NCBI RefSeq assembly: GCF_025685545.1
Contig: NZ_JAGSYC010000025.1
Coordinates: 186,001 to 250,000 of the forward strand
Length of the DNA: 64,000 nt
Origin: Granulicella paludicola
GTDB taxonomy: Bacteria > Acidobacteriota > Terriglobia > Terriglobales > Acidobacteriaceae
Direction of reading: 5' to 3'
Shown here piece by piece: positions 32,257-41,638 of the stretch (positions are counted from its first letter, which is position 1; each line of letters begins with the position of its first letter). Under the pieces are notes generated by a model, which saw only the letters and a list, made by a program, of their open reading frames with translations, was not told the DNA's origin and did not search any database. The translations under genes were made by a program, and so were the position numbers.

Positions 32257-33645
32257 TTATTCGCGGGTGGTGATGCCGAGGGTTTTCATCTTGCGATAGA
32301 GGTGGGAGCGTTCGAGGCCGAGGGATTCGGCGGCTCGGGAGACGTTGCCCATGGAGCGGTCGAGCTCTTTCAGGATGTAGTCGCGCTCATAGGCTTCGCG
32401 GGCCTGTTGCAATGTGGTGAACTCTTCTCGGTTGCCTGTGCGAGGGGCTGAGCCGTCGGTGCGCTGCACGAGCATGGGCAGGTGCTTGGCTTCGATGCGC
32501 TGGACCTTGGGGTTGAGGATGAGGACGCGCTCCATGACGTTGCGCAGCTCGCGGACGTTGCCAGGCCAGTGGTACTGCTTGAGCGCGGTGAGGGCGGAGT
32601 CAGCGATTTCAACGTGGGGGCGGCCATACTGCTGGCCGAACTCGGAGAGAAACTCGCGCGAGAGCAGAGGGATATCTTCCTTGCGGTCGCGCAGCGGTGG
32701 AGTGAAAAATGGGATGACGTTGAGGCGGTAGAAGAGGTCTTCGCGGAAGTTGCCGCGGGCGATCTCTTCTTCGAGGTCCTTGTTGGTGGCGGCGATGACG
32801 CGGGCGTCGATGTGGACGGGCGTGCTGGCGCCGACGGGATAGAAACGCTGTTCGTCTAACGCGCGCAGAACCTTGGCCTGCGTTTTGAGGCTCATGTCGC
32901 CGACCTCGTCGAGGAAGAGGGTGCCGCCGTCGGCGCGTTCGAAGGTGCCGCGTTTTTGCGACGGCTGGTTGGGACCGCCGGGGCCTGCGCCGTGGCGGTA
33001 GCCGAAGAGTTCGGCCTCGATGTAGTCCTCGGGAATGGCGGCGCAGTTGAGCTCGACGAAGACGCGGTCGCGACGCAGGGACTCGGTGTGGATGGCGCGG
33101 GCGATGAGCTCTTTGCCGGTGCCGGATTCGCCGAAGATGAGCACGCGGCCGTTGGTGGGGGCCATCAGCTTGATCTGCTGGCGAAGCGCTTTGACGGAGA
33201 TGGATTCGCCGGTGATGGAGCTGCGGTTCTGCTGGCGCGAGAACTCGTGATTGTCCTGGCGGAGACGATGGGCGTTGACGGCGTTGCGCAGAACGAGCAG
33301 CGTGCGGTCGAGCGAGAGCGGCTTTTCGAGGAAGTCGTAGGCTCCGAGCTTGGTCGCACGTACGGCGGATTCGATGGTGCCGTGGCCGGAGATCATGATG
33401 ACCTCGGGCGCGTTGGCGGGAGGCTCACTGGGCTGTGTGCTGCGAATTTGTGAGAGGACATCGAGGCCGTCGCCGTCGGGCAGCCAGATGTCGAGCAGGA
33501 CGGCCTGATAGTCGGCGTCGCGGAGGAGTTCGAGGGCTTCGGCTGCGGTGGCGGCCGTGGTGACGATGTAGTCCTCCTCGCGGAGGATGGCCTCGAGGGA
33601 GTCGCGGATGCCCGGTTCGTCGTCGACGATAAGAACGTGATTCAT
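32257..33645 (-). CDS. NtrX-like response regulator with AAA+ and Fis domains, GAFTGA-less
   Basis: A 462-residue protein. The receiver domain spans residues 3-120 with D8/D9, phospho-acceptor D52 and K108. The AAA+ domain has Walker A GESGTGKE (172-179) and Walker B GGTLFLDE (240-247). The Fis-type HTH closes the chain (GNVSRAAESLGLERSHLYRKMKTLG). At the sigma-54 contact loop (218-238), where NtrC has GAFTGA, the sequence is HGAGPGGPNQPSQKRGTF, so the sigma-54 interaction motif is missing. Together with the NtrY-like kinase upstream this suggests the NtrX type, which can act without sigma-54. Confidence 0.88.
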   Translation of the reverse strand: MNHVLIVDDEPGIRDSLEAILREEDYIVTTAATAAEALELLRDADYQAVLLDIWLPDGDGLDVLSQIRSTQPSEPPANAPEVIMISGHGTIESAVRATKLGAYDFLEKPLSLDRTLLVLRNAVNAHRLRQDNHEFSRQQNRSSITGESISVKALRQQIKLMAPTNGRVLIFGESGTGKELIARAIHTESLRRDRVFVELNCAAIPEDYIEAELFGYRHGAGPGGPNQPSQKRGTFERADGGTLFLDEVGDMSLKTQAKVLRALDEQRFYPVGASTPVHIDARVIAATNKDLEEEIARGNFREDLFYRLNVIPFFTPPLRDRKEDIPLLSREFLSEFGQQYGRPHVEIADSALTALKQYHWPGNVRELRNVMERVLILNPKVQRIEAKHLPMLVQRTDGSAPRTGNREEFTTLQQAREAYERDYILKELDRSMGNVSRAAESLGLERSHLYRKMKTLGITTRE

Positions 33646-33691
33646 AGGGAAAGGGAGAAGACAGGAGTGGGGAGACAGGAGTGAAAGGTGG

Positions 33692-36085
33692 TCATGCGGA
33701 GATCCTCTCGTTGATCGGAAGAGTATCTGAGGTTTCCGACTCGGTTGTGGAGGCGGTGCGGAGTTCGAGGATGAAGACGGCGCCAGCAGGGAGGTTCTTC
33801 TCAGCGCGGATGGTGCCTTGGTGTTCCTGCACGATTTTAGCGGCGATGGAGAGGCCCAGGCCGGTGCCGCGCTGCTTAGTGGAGAAGTAAGGGAGGAAGA
33901 GGCGTTCGCGCATCTCGTCGGTGAGGCCGGGTCCAGTGTCGGCGACGGTGAGCTCGACGGTCGTGGAAGAAAGGGAGCGTGTGGTGATGTGAAGCTCTCG
34001 GAGCAGCGAGTTCTGCATAGCCTCCGCAGCGTTGTCGATGAGATTGGTAAGAGCGCGCTTGAGGGCTTCGGGGTCGGCCAGGATGAGAGGCAGGTTGGGC
34101 GCGAGGCTCTGTTTTAGGTTGATGTTGCGAAGGCGGCCGGCGAAGAGTGCGAGGGCGCTGTCCACGATAGTGTTGAGGTCTGCGGGCCGCGGGCGCGAGG
34201 TAGGGAACTCGGCGAGTGAAGAGAACTGATCGACCAGCGCGCGCATGGTTTCGACCGAGGCAGAGATGACCTCGACGGAGCGCTGCATGGTGGCGATGGA
34301 GGGCGATTGCAGCAAGTTGTCAGCGAGCAGTGTGTTGAGTCGTGGGATATGGCGCGCGATGAGTTCGGCGTTGAGGCCGATGGGGGTAAGGGGATTCTTG
34401 ATCTCGTGCGCAACGCGACGGGCGACCTCCTTCCAGGCACTCTGCTTCTGCGCGTGGAGCAACTCGGTGGCGTCTTCGATGACGATGACGTAGCCGACGT
34501 GGGCGCGGTCACCACTGGAGCCGAGTTCAAGCAGCGCGGCAGTGGCAGAGATGTGGAGCGTGCCGGAGGGTGAGGGCATTTCAATTTCGCCCGAAGCAGA
34601 GCCCATGCGGTGGGCTCGGCGGAGGAGAAGATCGAGAGCGTCGGTGAGTTCGACGGGGAGCACGGAGGAGATAGGGAGGCCGATGAAGATCTTCTGGCCG
34701 CCGGGGTCGAGCATCTCGGAGAAGGCGCGATTGCTTAGGACGATCTCGCGGGTGGCAGAGAGCGTGACGACGCCGTTGGGGATCGTTTCGATGATGGTCT
34801 CGAGCTCGGAGGTGCGCTGCTCGAGGGTGTAGTTGAGTTCGGAGAGCTTGAGGGTAGAGCGGGCGGCGGTCTCGTGGGCAGATTCGAGATCGTTGGCCAT
34901 GGCGTTGAAGCGGTCGACAAGTTCGCCTAGTTCTTCGGTGGCGAATTCTCCGACTCGATAGGCGTAGTCGCCCATGGCGATGGCTTCCATAGCGTCGGCG
35001 AGTGATTCGATGGGGCGTGTGACCTGCTTGCTGAGGTTGAGCGCGAGCCAGCAGATGGCGAAGACGGCCAGGCCGGTGACGAGCAGCAGGATCACCATGT
35101 AAAGGTTGCGGATCTTGCGGCGTTCGCGGTAGAGGAGCCAATAGGCGTCCGCAGATTTACGCAGGCGCAAGGAGGTGTCGGTGATGCCTGCGGGGATGGG
35201 CAAGCCGACGACGACAATACCGCCCTGCTGAAGGCCGGCAGTGGCAAGGGTGTAGTCGTTGCCAGCAATGGTGTAGAAGGGATCGTCGCCACCGCGCTGG
35301 GCCGCCTGCAGGATGGCGTGCTGCACGGGGCCGCGCAGCGAGACGGCGCCGTGGAGTACGCGCGACGGAGAGGCGGGACCCGTTGCTTCTTCGTCCGGGG
35401 TGCGTTCGTCGGCTTCGCTGGGCGGCTGTAGACTCTTGATCTCCCCGTTTGGAGAGTCCTGCGGAACGTTCAGCGAGGCGATGGCGGCGCCGTTGCGATA
35501 GAGCAGGACGAATCCACCCTGCAGGCTAAGTTCATGCTCCTGCAGTACGCGCTGCGCCTGGGCTGAGATGCCTGCTGTGGGATTGTTCGGGGCGAAGAGT
35601 GGCAGGTCGGCGAGTTGCGCGGTGATGGTGCCGGCTTCGGCTCGGGAGTTAGTGGCGGCGTAGCGGAAGAGTTCGGTAGCCATGCGGTCGGCATCGTCGC
35701 GCATCTCGGTGACGGGCTGCGAAAACCAGCGATCGACGGCACGATTCATCAGCATGTAGCTGAAGGCGAACATGAAGGCGAGCGGGACGAGCGAGACGAG
35801 CGCTGCTCCCCACAACATGCGGGTGCGCAGACGGGTGCCGAGAACGCGGCTGCGCTGATCGGCGTAGAGCTTGAGGACGTTGCGCACGAGCAGCACAAGC
35901 ACGCCAACGAAGAGAAGGAAGGCCAGCACCGAAAGAGCGATGAAGACCAGCGTCTGGATGGGCGAGACAGGATTGAGGAAGTTGAGACGAAAGGCGTTGA
36001 GCGTGGAGAAGATGAGCAGCAGCACGAGGGTCGTGATCCCGAGAAGGATGACGAGGTTTCCGCGGCGGCTGGAGGCGGGTGCCAT
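33692..36085 (-). CDS. NtrY-like sensor histidine kinase
   Basis: A 797-residue kinase. Helices at about 8-28, 42-68 and 92-114 are followed by an extracytoplasmic domain (about 115-335), a further helix (336-358), HAMP (about 358-412), PAS (about 430-540), and HisKA/HATPase domains. The phospho-acceptor is H560 in EVARRVAHEIKNPLTPIGLN, which is diagnostic of NtrY. The N box is NLIDNAAEAM, and the G boxes are DTGPGLTDEM and GTGLGLSIA. Its response regulator follows 46 bp downstream, making a canonical pair. In proteobacteria NtrYX responds to nitrogen or redox conditions; the signal here is unknown. Confidence 0.93.
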   Translation of the reverse strand: MAPASSRRGNLVILLGITTLVLLLIFSTLNAFRLNFLNPVSPIQTLVFIALSVLAFLLFVGVLVLLVRNVLKLYADQRSRVLGTRLRTRMLWGAALVSLVPLAFMFAFSYMLMNRAVDRWFSQPVTEMRDDADRMATELFRYAATNSRAEAGTITAQLADLPLFAPNNPTAGISAQAQRVLQEHELSLQGGFVLLYRNGAAIASLNVPQDSPNGEIKSLQPPSEADERTPDEEATGPASPSRVLHGAVSLRGPVQHAILQAAQRGGDDPFYTIAGNDYTLATAGLQQGGIVVVGLPIPAGITDTSLRLRKSADAYWLLYRERRKIRNLYMVILLLVTGLAVFAICWLALNLSKQVTRPIESLADAMEAIAMGDYAYRVGEFATEELGELVDRFNAMANDLESAHETAARSTLKLSELNYTLEQRTSELETIIETIPNGVVTLSATREIVLSNRAFSEMLDPGGQKIFIGLPISSVLPVELTDALDLLLRRAHRMGSASGEIEMPSPSGTLHISATAALLELGSSGDRAHVGYVIVIEDATELLHAQKQSAWKEVARRVAHEIKNPLTPIGLNAELIARHIPRLNTLLADNLLQSPSIATMQRSVEVISASVETMRALVDQFSSLAEFPTSRPRPADLNTIVDSALALFAGRLRNINLKQSLAPNLPLILADPEALKRALTNLIDNAAEAMQNSLLRELHITTRSLSSTTVELTVADTGPGLTDEMRERLFLPYFSTKQRGTGLGLSIAAKIVQEHQGTIRAEKNLPAGAVFILELRTASTTESETSDTLPINERISA

Positions 36086-36125
36086 GGGGAAAGTTTACGC
36101 GCTTGCAGGGGGTATCAGACGGCAA

Positions 36126-36151
36126 AAGGGCAGAACCGAAGCTCTGCCCTT
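36126..36151 (-). terminator. Terminator of ald
   Basis: AAGGGCAGA and TCTGCCCTT form a perfect 9-bp stem around an 8-nt loop. On the minus strand TTGCC follows. It lies 21 bp after the ald stop. Confidence 0.7.
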
Positions 36152-36172
36152 GCTTGCGCTGCTGGATTGGAC

Positions 36173-37294
36173 TCAGGGATGGACCTGGCTGATGGCCTTG
36201 TACTCGCGGTTCTGGGCCTGGGCAACGGCCTTGTAGGTGAGGAAGCCGTTGAAGGTGTTGACGCCTTCGGCGATGCCGGCATCCTCGCGGATGGCAACGT
36301 TTGCGCCGAGCCTGGCGAGCTTCATCACATAAGGAAAGGTCGCGTTGGTGAGCGCCAGCGTGCTCGTGTTGGGTACGGCCGCGGGCATGTTGGTTACGCA
36401 GTAGTGGACAACGCCGTTGACCTCGTAGGTGGGGTCGGTGTGCGTGGTCGGATGAGCGGTTTCGATACAGCCACCCTGATCGATAGCAACGTCGACGATG
36501 ACCGCGCCCTTTTTCATCTTGGCGACCATCGCCTTGGTGACGAGCTTGGGAGCTGCAGCGCCGGGGATAAGGACGCCGCCGATAAGCAGGTCGGCTTCCA
36601 TCGCTGCCTTCTCGATGTTGTAGGCGTTCGAATAAAGGGTATGAACGCGGCCACCGAAGATGTCGTCGATTTCGCGAAGGCGATTCAGGTTGAGGTCAAT
36701 CATGGTGACCTTTGCGCCGGTGCCGAGAGCGATCTTGGCTGCGTTGGTGCCGACGATACCGCCGCCGATGATGCAGACATTGCCGGGAGGCACGCCGGGT
36801 ACGCCGCCGAGCAGAACACCACGACCACCGCGCTCCTTCTCAAGGCAGGTAGCTCCGACCTGAACGGAGAGACGCCCAGCAACCTCGGACATGGGAGTGA
36901 GGAGTGGCAGACCACCGACGCGATCGCGAACGGTCTCATAGGCGATGCCTGTGACCTTTTTTTCGAGCAGGGCGTCGGTGAGTTCACGCAGTGGAGCGAG
37001 ATGCAGATAGGTGAAGAGAAGGAGGTCCTTGCGGAAGTGGTAGTACTCCGACGGGATGGGCTCTTTGACCTTGACGATCATGTTGGCGTTCGACCAGACG
37101 TGGTAGGCCTCGCCGACGATCTCAGCACCGACGGCCTGGTATTCGTCGTCGGGGAAGGAGGACAATGCACCGGCATCTTTTTCGATGAGGACTTTGTGGC
37201 CCGCCTCGACGAGGGCGCGAGCGCCTGCTGGAGTAATGCCTACGCGGCTTTCGTGGTCTTTGAGCTCTTTGGGAACGCCAATAATCATAACCAC
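36173..37294 (-). CDS. ald: Alanine dehydrogenase
   Basis: A 373-residue protein, the usual Ald length. It begins [23 protein letters not shown]; the start could be the next ATG two codons later. The catalytic lysine region is VKVKEP, the histidine lies in LFTYLHLAP, and the NAD site is [49 protein letters not shown] is the Ald/Pnt signature. It interconverts L-alanine with pyruvate and ammonia. Its start codon is only 21 bp from the divergent membrane-protein start, so the two promoters must overlap or lie within coding DNA. Confidence 0.97.
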   Translation of the reverse strand: MVMIIGVPKELKDHESRVGITPAGARALVEAGHKVLIEKDAGALSSFPDDEYQAVGAEIVGEAYHVWSNANMIVKVKEPIPSEYYHFRKDLLLFTYLHLAPLRELTDALLEKKVTGIAYETVRDRVGGLPLLTPMSEVAGRLSVQVGATCLEKERGGRGVLLGGVPGVPPGNVCIIGGGIVGTNAAKIALGTGAKVTMIDLNLNRLREIDDIFGGRVHTLYSNAYNIEKAAMEADLLIGGVLIPGAAAPKLVTKAMVAKMKKGAVIVDVAIDQGGCIETAHPTTHTDPTYEVNGVVHYCVTNMPAAVPNTSTLALTNATFPYVMKLARLGANVAIREDAGIAEGVNTFNGFLTYKAVAQAQNREYKAISQVHP

Positions 37295-37315
37295 TTGAGT
37301 GTATCTTAGAGCCTA

Positions 37316-39181
37316 GTGAATCCGCTATTGAGCAAGCGTTTGGAGCCGGAGACCAAGCCGCGCAGAAGGCTGGAGCGCCGGTTGGCGTGGGTGCTGGCTG
37401 CGTTCATTGGTCTGGTCTTTGTGCTCCCGCATCTGGTGCGGATCGCTACCCTGGGCAGTTATACGGCGTACACGCCGTTTACCGCGCACTCGCGTAGCGC
37501 GATGGTCTTCGACGAGACGTTTTTGTACGCAGCCGAGGCGAACCACATGCTGACGCGCGGTGGGGCGATGGCGTACGACGATACGTGGGAGCATCGCGAC
37601 GCGGTATATCCATACTCCGTGGTGCCGACTGCGGTGGAGGCAACACTTGCGGCGGTGGTGCGCAGTCTGAAGCTGGCCCATATGATGCTGGCCTTTGTGT
37701 GCACAGCCCTAAGCGGTTTCCTGCTGATGGCGTTGTTTCGCAAGGTGGGTGCAGAGGTGTGGCTGGCTGCTCTGCTGGCGATGGCCGTGCTGGTGGGGGC
37801 GTTTTCGCCGATGACGTTGAAGCTGGATGTGCTGGCGTTCCTGCACCATGCGAAAGGCGCGCGAGTGGTGGATTCACTGCAGGCCTCGCGAATGCCGAAT
37901 CCAGCGATGACTTTTCTGCAGTCTGCGGCGGCGTTGCTGTTGCTGGCGAACTGCGTGCGTGGTGACGAGCGACCGAGTAACGTGTTGAAGTGGGCCGCAG
38001 GTGCGGGTTTGCTGGGTGGACTACTCTTCTTCAGCTATATCTACTACGCCATTACCTGGGCTGCGCTGCTATGTCTGCTGGCGGTAGCCTCGCTGTTGTG
38101 GCGGCGGTGGATTCCGTACACGGTGTGGATGCCACTAGGGATCACCGGGATGTTGGCCGTGATCTTCATGGCGTGGAAGCATGTCTCGATCATGCAGGGA
38201 AACTATGAGCTGCGCGCAGCTCGCATCGGCTTGTACCACTCTCATGCATGGGACCCACCGTCGTTGGAGGTGACGCGGTTCTGGGGGCTGCAGGCGCTGG
38301 CGTGCGCTCTCGTATGGCTGTGGCTGCGTCGCCGACGCAGGGCGGGCAGCGAGGCCTGGCACTATGCGGACGCCCTGATGCCGGTGCTGCTCGCAGCGAT
38401 GATGAGCGGGCTTGTCGGTTTGAACATGCAGGTGATTACCGGGTTCAATCTGCAGCAGGCGCAGCATTATCCGCACATGATTCTGCAGCCGGTGGGTTGC
38501 ATGATGATCGGCGTGCTGGTGGCGCTGCTGGTGCCGCAAGGACGAATCTGGAAGATCGTGGCGGGCGCCGGTTTTGTCCTGGTGCTGGGTCTTTCGGCCA
38601 TGGCGCAGATAGAGGCAGGCCGCGACACGGCGGAGGTGCATCGTTTGCCTGCCGCCGAGCAAACGCTGTTTGCGTGGCTCAATGCCAACACGCCGGTGGG
38701 ATCGGTGGTGGCGACCAATGATCTTGCCTTGTCCATTGTGCTTCCGGTGCAGACGCATAATAGTGTGCTCTTCGCGGATGGGAGCCGGTCAAGCGCGACG
38801 GATGATGAGTTGATGGAGCGGTTTCTGCTGGCATCGCGGCTGTTGGGGTCGCCGCCAGCGATCGTCGCGACAAAGCTTGAGGGCGAGGCACCGGCAAGTG
38901 AGGACGTGCAGGCGGCGGACTACTCGCTGTACCTATTCGAGTTTTCGGAGAAGTATCAGCGCATCCGGGCCGAACGCCGCGTAGCTCCTGACCGGATCGA
39001 CGGTGTGGTTCGTTGGTATACGTCGATGGACGTACCGCAGGAGCTAGAGCGGTTTCGGGTGGATTACGTGTGGAGGAAGGGTGATGGCGCTCCGACAGCA
39101 GTCGTTGGCTGGCGGTTCGTGCAGGTTCTGCAGACGAACGAGGGGCGGCTCTGGCACCTGATCCGGGAGCCGATTTCCTAG
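37316..39181 (+). CDS. Polytopic membrane protein of unknown function (GT-C-like topology)
   Basis: A 621-residue protein with a GTG start and a basic N-terminus. About ten helices occupy residues 25-440, with a large external loop after the first (about 45-100, containing FDETFLYAAEANHMLTRGG). A soluble domain follows (about 445-621). An acidic FDE just after helix 1 and a soluble C-terminal domain recall GT-C glycosyltransferases, but the GT-C DxD or ExD motif is not clear, so this is only a resemblance. It is divergent from ald and 122 bp upstream of mreB. A weak start context makes the exact start uncertain (a TTG at 37382 is the alternative). Confidence 0.6.
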   Translation: MNPLLSKRLEPETKPRRRLERRLAWVLAAFIGLVFVLPHLVRIATLGSYTAYTPFTAHSRSAMVFDETFLYAAEANHMLTRGGAMAYDDTWEHRDAVYPYSVVPTAVEATLAAVVRSLKLAHMMLAFVCTALSGFLLMALFRKVGAEVWLAALLAMAVLVGAFSPMTLKLDVLAFLHHAKGARVVDSLQASRMPNPAMTFLQSAAALLLLANCVRGDERPSNVLKWAAGAGLLGGLLFFSYIYYAITWAALLCLLAVASLLWRRWIPYTVWMPLGITGMLAVIFMAWKHVSIMQGNYELRAARIGLYHSHAWDPPSLEVTRFWGLQALACALVWLWLRRRRRAGSEAWHYADALMPVLLAAMMSGLVGLNMQVITGFNLQQAQHYPHMILQPVGCMMIGVLVALLVPQGRIWKIVAGAGFVLVLGLSAMAQIEAGRDTAEVHRLPAAEQTLFAWLNANTPVGSVVATNDLALSIVLPVQTHNSVLFADGSRSSATDDELMERFLLASRLLGSPPAIVATKLEGEAPASEDVQAADYSLYLFEFSEKYQRIRAERRVAPDRIDGVVRWYTSMDVPQELERFRVDYVWRKGDGAPTAVVGWRFVQVLQTNEGRLWHLIREPIS

Positions 39182-39303
39182 CAGGATTTTCGGGAAAAGG
39201 GAACCGTTTATAACAACTTCCATGCGGCCGATAAAGCCGTACAATGAACGGGAAGGGCTCCGCGAAGCCCAATTCCCCACCATTTTAGGAACTGACCGGT
39301 CTC

Positions 39304-40368
39304 ATGTCTTCAAAAAACTTCCAGATGCGTACATCGCGTGTCAGCAACATGCGGTCCATCTTTTCGCTGTTTTCGAGCGACCTTGCCATCGACCTTGGCA
39401 CGGCTAACACCCTTGTGTACGCCCATGGCAAGGGCATTATCGTCAATGAGCCTTCGATCATCGCGGTAAATCGAGTGACCGGCGAGGTGGAAGCCGTCGG
39501 AAAAGAGGCCAAGGATATGCTTGGCCGTACGCCGGGCAACATCATCGCCATCAAGCCGATGAAGGACGGTGTGATCGCCGACTTCAAGCAGACGGAGAAG
39601 ATGCTGAATTACTTCATCCAGAAGGCGCACAACCGCAAGATGATGGTGCATCCGCGCATCGTGATCGGCGTACCTTCTGAAATTACGCAGGTGGAAAAGC
39701 GCGCGGTTATGGACTCTGCGTATCGCGCGAAGGCATCTGAGGTTCACCTGGTTGAACAGGCGATGGTGGCGGCTATCGGTGCAGGTCTGCCGATTACGGA
39801 GCCGGGCGGCAACATGGTGGTCGACATCGGCGGCGGAACGACGGACATTGCTGTGATCTCGCTGGCGGGTATCGTGTATTCGCGTTCGGTGCGCATGGCC
39901 GGCAACCAGATGGACGAGGCTGTGGCGACGTACCTGAAGCGCAAGTACAACCTGCTGGTGGGTGAGCGCACGGCGGAGCAGATCAAGATCGAAATTGGAT
40001 CGGCCTTCCCGCTGGAGAAGCCGCTGCAGATGGAGATCAAGGGCCGCAACCTGATTGAAGGTGTACCGAAGACGATCACAATCGAAGACTCGGAGATCCG
40101 CGAAGCCCTTGGCGAGTGCATCGCGACCATCATGAACGCGATTCGCGTGGCCCTGGAGCGGACACCGCCTGAGCTTTCAGCAGACATCAGTGACCGCGGC
40201 ATCGTGCTGACGGGTGGCGGCGCGCTGATCAAGAACCTCGATAAGCGCATTCGCGAAGAGACGGGCCTGCCAGTATCGATTGCGGATGATCCTCTCGCAA
40301 GCGTGGTGTTGGGCACGGGCAAGATGCTGAGCGACTTCCGCCTGCTGCGGAAGATCTCGATCGACTAA
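39304..40368 (+). CDS. mreB: Rod shape-determining protein MreB
   Basis: A 354-residue actin homologue. Phosphate-1 is DLAIDLGTANTLVY, phosphate-2 is MVVDIGGGTTDIAVISL, and the adenosine motif is IVLTGGGALIKNLDKR. MreB filaments direct peptidoglycan synthesis along the cell side wall. MreC, MreD, PBP2 and RodA are not seen next to it; the next gene is an acyltransferase. The N-terminus before LAIDLGTAN is about 15 residues longer than usual, and MRSIFSLFSSD (ATG at 39349) is an alternative start. A clean terminator follows. Confidence 0.97.
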   Translation: MSSKNFQMRTSRVSNMRSIFSLFSSDLAIDLGTANTLVYAHGKGIIVNEPSIIAVNRVTGEVEAVGKEAKDMLGRTPGNIIAIKPMKDGVIADFKQTEKMLNYFIQKAHNRKMMVHPRIVIGVPSEITQVEKRAVMDSAYRAKASEVHLVEQAMVAAIGAGLPITEPGGNMVVDIGGGTTDIAVISLAGIVYSRSVRMAGNQMDEAVATYLKRKYNLLVGERTAEQIKIEIGSAFPLEKPLQMEIKGRNLIEGVPKTITIEDSEIREALGECIATIMNAIRVALERTPPELSADISDRGIVLTGGGALIKNLDKRIREETGLPVSIADDPLASVVLGTGKMLSDFRLLRKISID

Positions 40369-40389
40369 GTAATCGATTGTCTAAAGGTA

Positions 40390-40417
40390 AAAAGGCTGCC
40401 CGCAGGGGCAGCCTTTT
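40390..40417 (+). terminator. Terminator of mreB
   Basis: AAAAGGCTGCCC pairs over 12 bp with GGGCAGCCTTTT around GCAG, ending in a T-run. It lies 21 bp after the mreB stop. Confidence 0.92.
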
Positions 40418-40450
40418 CTATCGCGGTCAGGGTATGATGGTCGCCAACTT

Positions 40451-41587
40451 ATGAGCACCTCTTCTGTAGCACTGGAACCCAAGCGGCATTATCCGATCCT
40501 TGACGGTCTGCGTGGCGTGGCGTCCGTCATCGTTATCATCTTTCACACGTTCGAGGTGTACAGCGGCGGCGATCCTAAGAAGCAGATACTGAATCACGGT
40601 TATCTTGCGGTCGACTTCTTCTTCCTGCTTTCAGGCTTTGTTGTGGCGTATGCATACGACGACCGCTGGACGCGCATGAACTTTCTGGACTTTGCGAAAC
40701 GGCGACTGATTCGTCTGCAGCCGATGGTAGTGATGGGATCGATCATCGGCGCGGCGCTCTTCTACTTCCAGGGCGGATCGACCTTCCCCCTGGTCGCGGT
40801 GACGCCTGTCTGGAAGATGCTGCTGATTATGCTCATCGGCTGCACACTGATTCCCATCCCTGTCTCCTGGGATATTCGCGGCTGGCAGGAGATGCATCCG
40901 CTGGACGGGCCGGGATGGTCACTGTTCTTTGAGTATGTTGCGAACATCCTGTATGCGCTTGTGCTGAGACGGCTGGCGAACCGCTGGCTCGCGGTCCTGA
41001 CTTTTGTGGCTGGCGTGTTTCTGCTGCACATGGCCATCACCTCGCACGGTGGCGACGTGATCGGGGGCTGGAGCATCACGTCGTTACAGCTGCATATCGG
41101 CTTTGCGCGGCTGCTCTATCCGTTCATGGCGGGCATCCTGCTGATGCGGGTCGGCAAGTTGATTACTGTGCCTGCTGGTTTTGCGACTGCCAGCTTGCTG
41201 TTGATCGCTGCGCTTTGCATCCCGCGCATCGGGTCACCGAACCACGTGTGGCAGAACGGCCTGTATGACGCTCTGTGCATCCTGATTGTCTTCCCTATCA
41301 TCGTAGCGATCGGTGCGGGCAGCTCGGAGTCGGACGGGAAGATGCAGCGGCTGAGCAAGTTCCTCGGCGACCTCTCATTTCCGCTGTACATCACGCACTA
41401 TCCGCTGATCTACATCCAGACGGCGTGGGTGATGCAATCTCACCCGCCGCTATGGAAGAGCATCGTGGTCGGGGTATTGCTGTTTGTGACAGCGATCACG
41501 ATTGCGTATGCGAGTCTGAAGTTGTATGACGAGCCGGTGCGAAAGTGGCTCAGCGCAAGATATCTGCACCTGCGAAAGCCGGTGTAG
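40451..41587 (+). CDS. Acyltransferase-3 family membrane protein (OafA/YrhL-like)
   Basis: A 378-residue protein with ten or eleven helices. The family start is ILDGLRGVASVIVIIFHTFEVY, with the conserved Arg and the catalytic His of helix 1. HGYLAVDFFFLLSGFVVAYAYDDR follows, and the C-terminal helix carries LGDLSFPLYITHYPLI. Members move acetyl or other acyl groups to sugars of lipopolysaccharide, exopolysaccharide or small molecules. It is a lone gene bounded by the mreB terminator and its own hairpin, so its acceptor is not indicated by context. Confidence 0.92.
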   Translation: MSTSSVALEPKRHYPILDGLRGVASVIVIIFHTFEVYSGGDPKKQILNHGYLAVDFFFLLSGFVVAYAYDDRWTRMNFLDFAKRRLIRLQPMVVMGSIIGAALFYFQGGSTFPLVAVTPVWKMLLIMLIGCTLIPIPVSWDIRGWQEMHPLDGPGWSLFFEYVANILYALVLRRLANRWLAVLTFVAGVFLLHMAITSHGGDVIGGWSITSLQLHIGFARLLYPFMAGILLMRVGKLITVPAGFATASLLLIAALCIPRIGSPNHVWQNGLYDALCILIVFPIIVAIGAGSSESDGKMQRLSKFLGDLSFPLYITHYPLIYIQTAWVMQSHPPLWKSIVVGVLLFVTAITIAYASLKLYDEPVRKWLSARYLHLRKPV

Positions 41588-41590
41588 GAA

Positions 41591-41622
41591 CAGAGAAGGC
41601 CGCCCGAGGGCGGCCTTCTCTG
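41591..41622. terminator. Bidirectional terminator between acyltransferase and kduD
   Basis: CAGAGAAGGCCGCCC pairs perfectly over 15 bp with GGGCGGCCTTCTCTG around a 2-nt loop; the terminal G-C pairs open to a larger loop in practice. It lies between convergent stops (41587 and 41639). Confidence 0.85.
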
Positions 41623-41638
41623 TTGGATATGTGGGGAA

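Noticed and set aside
35615-37309. 564-codon plus-strand frame opposite the NtrY-like kinase and ald
   Set aside because: It crosses two well-supported minus-strand genes and has no conserved motif.
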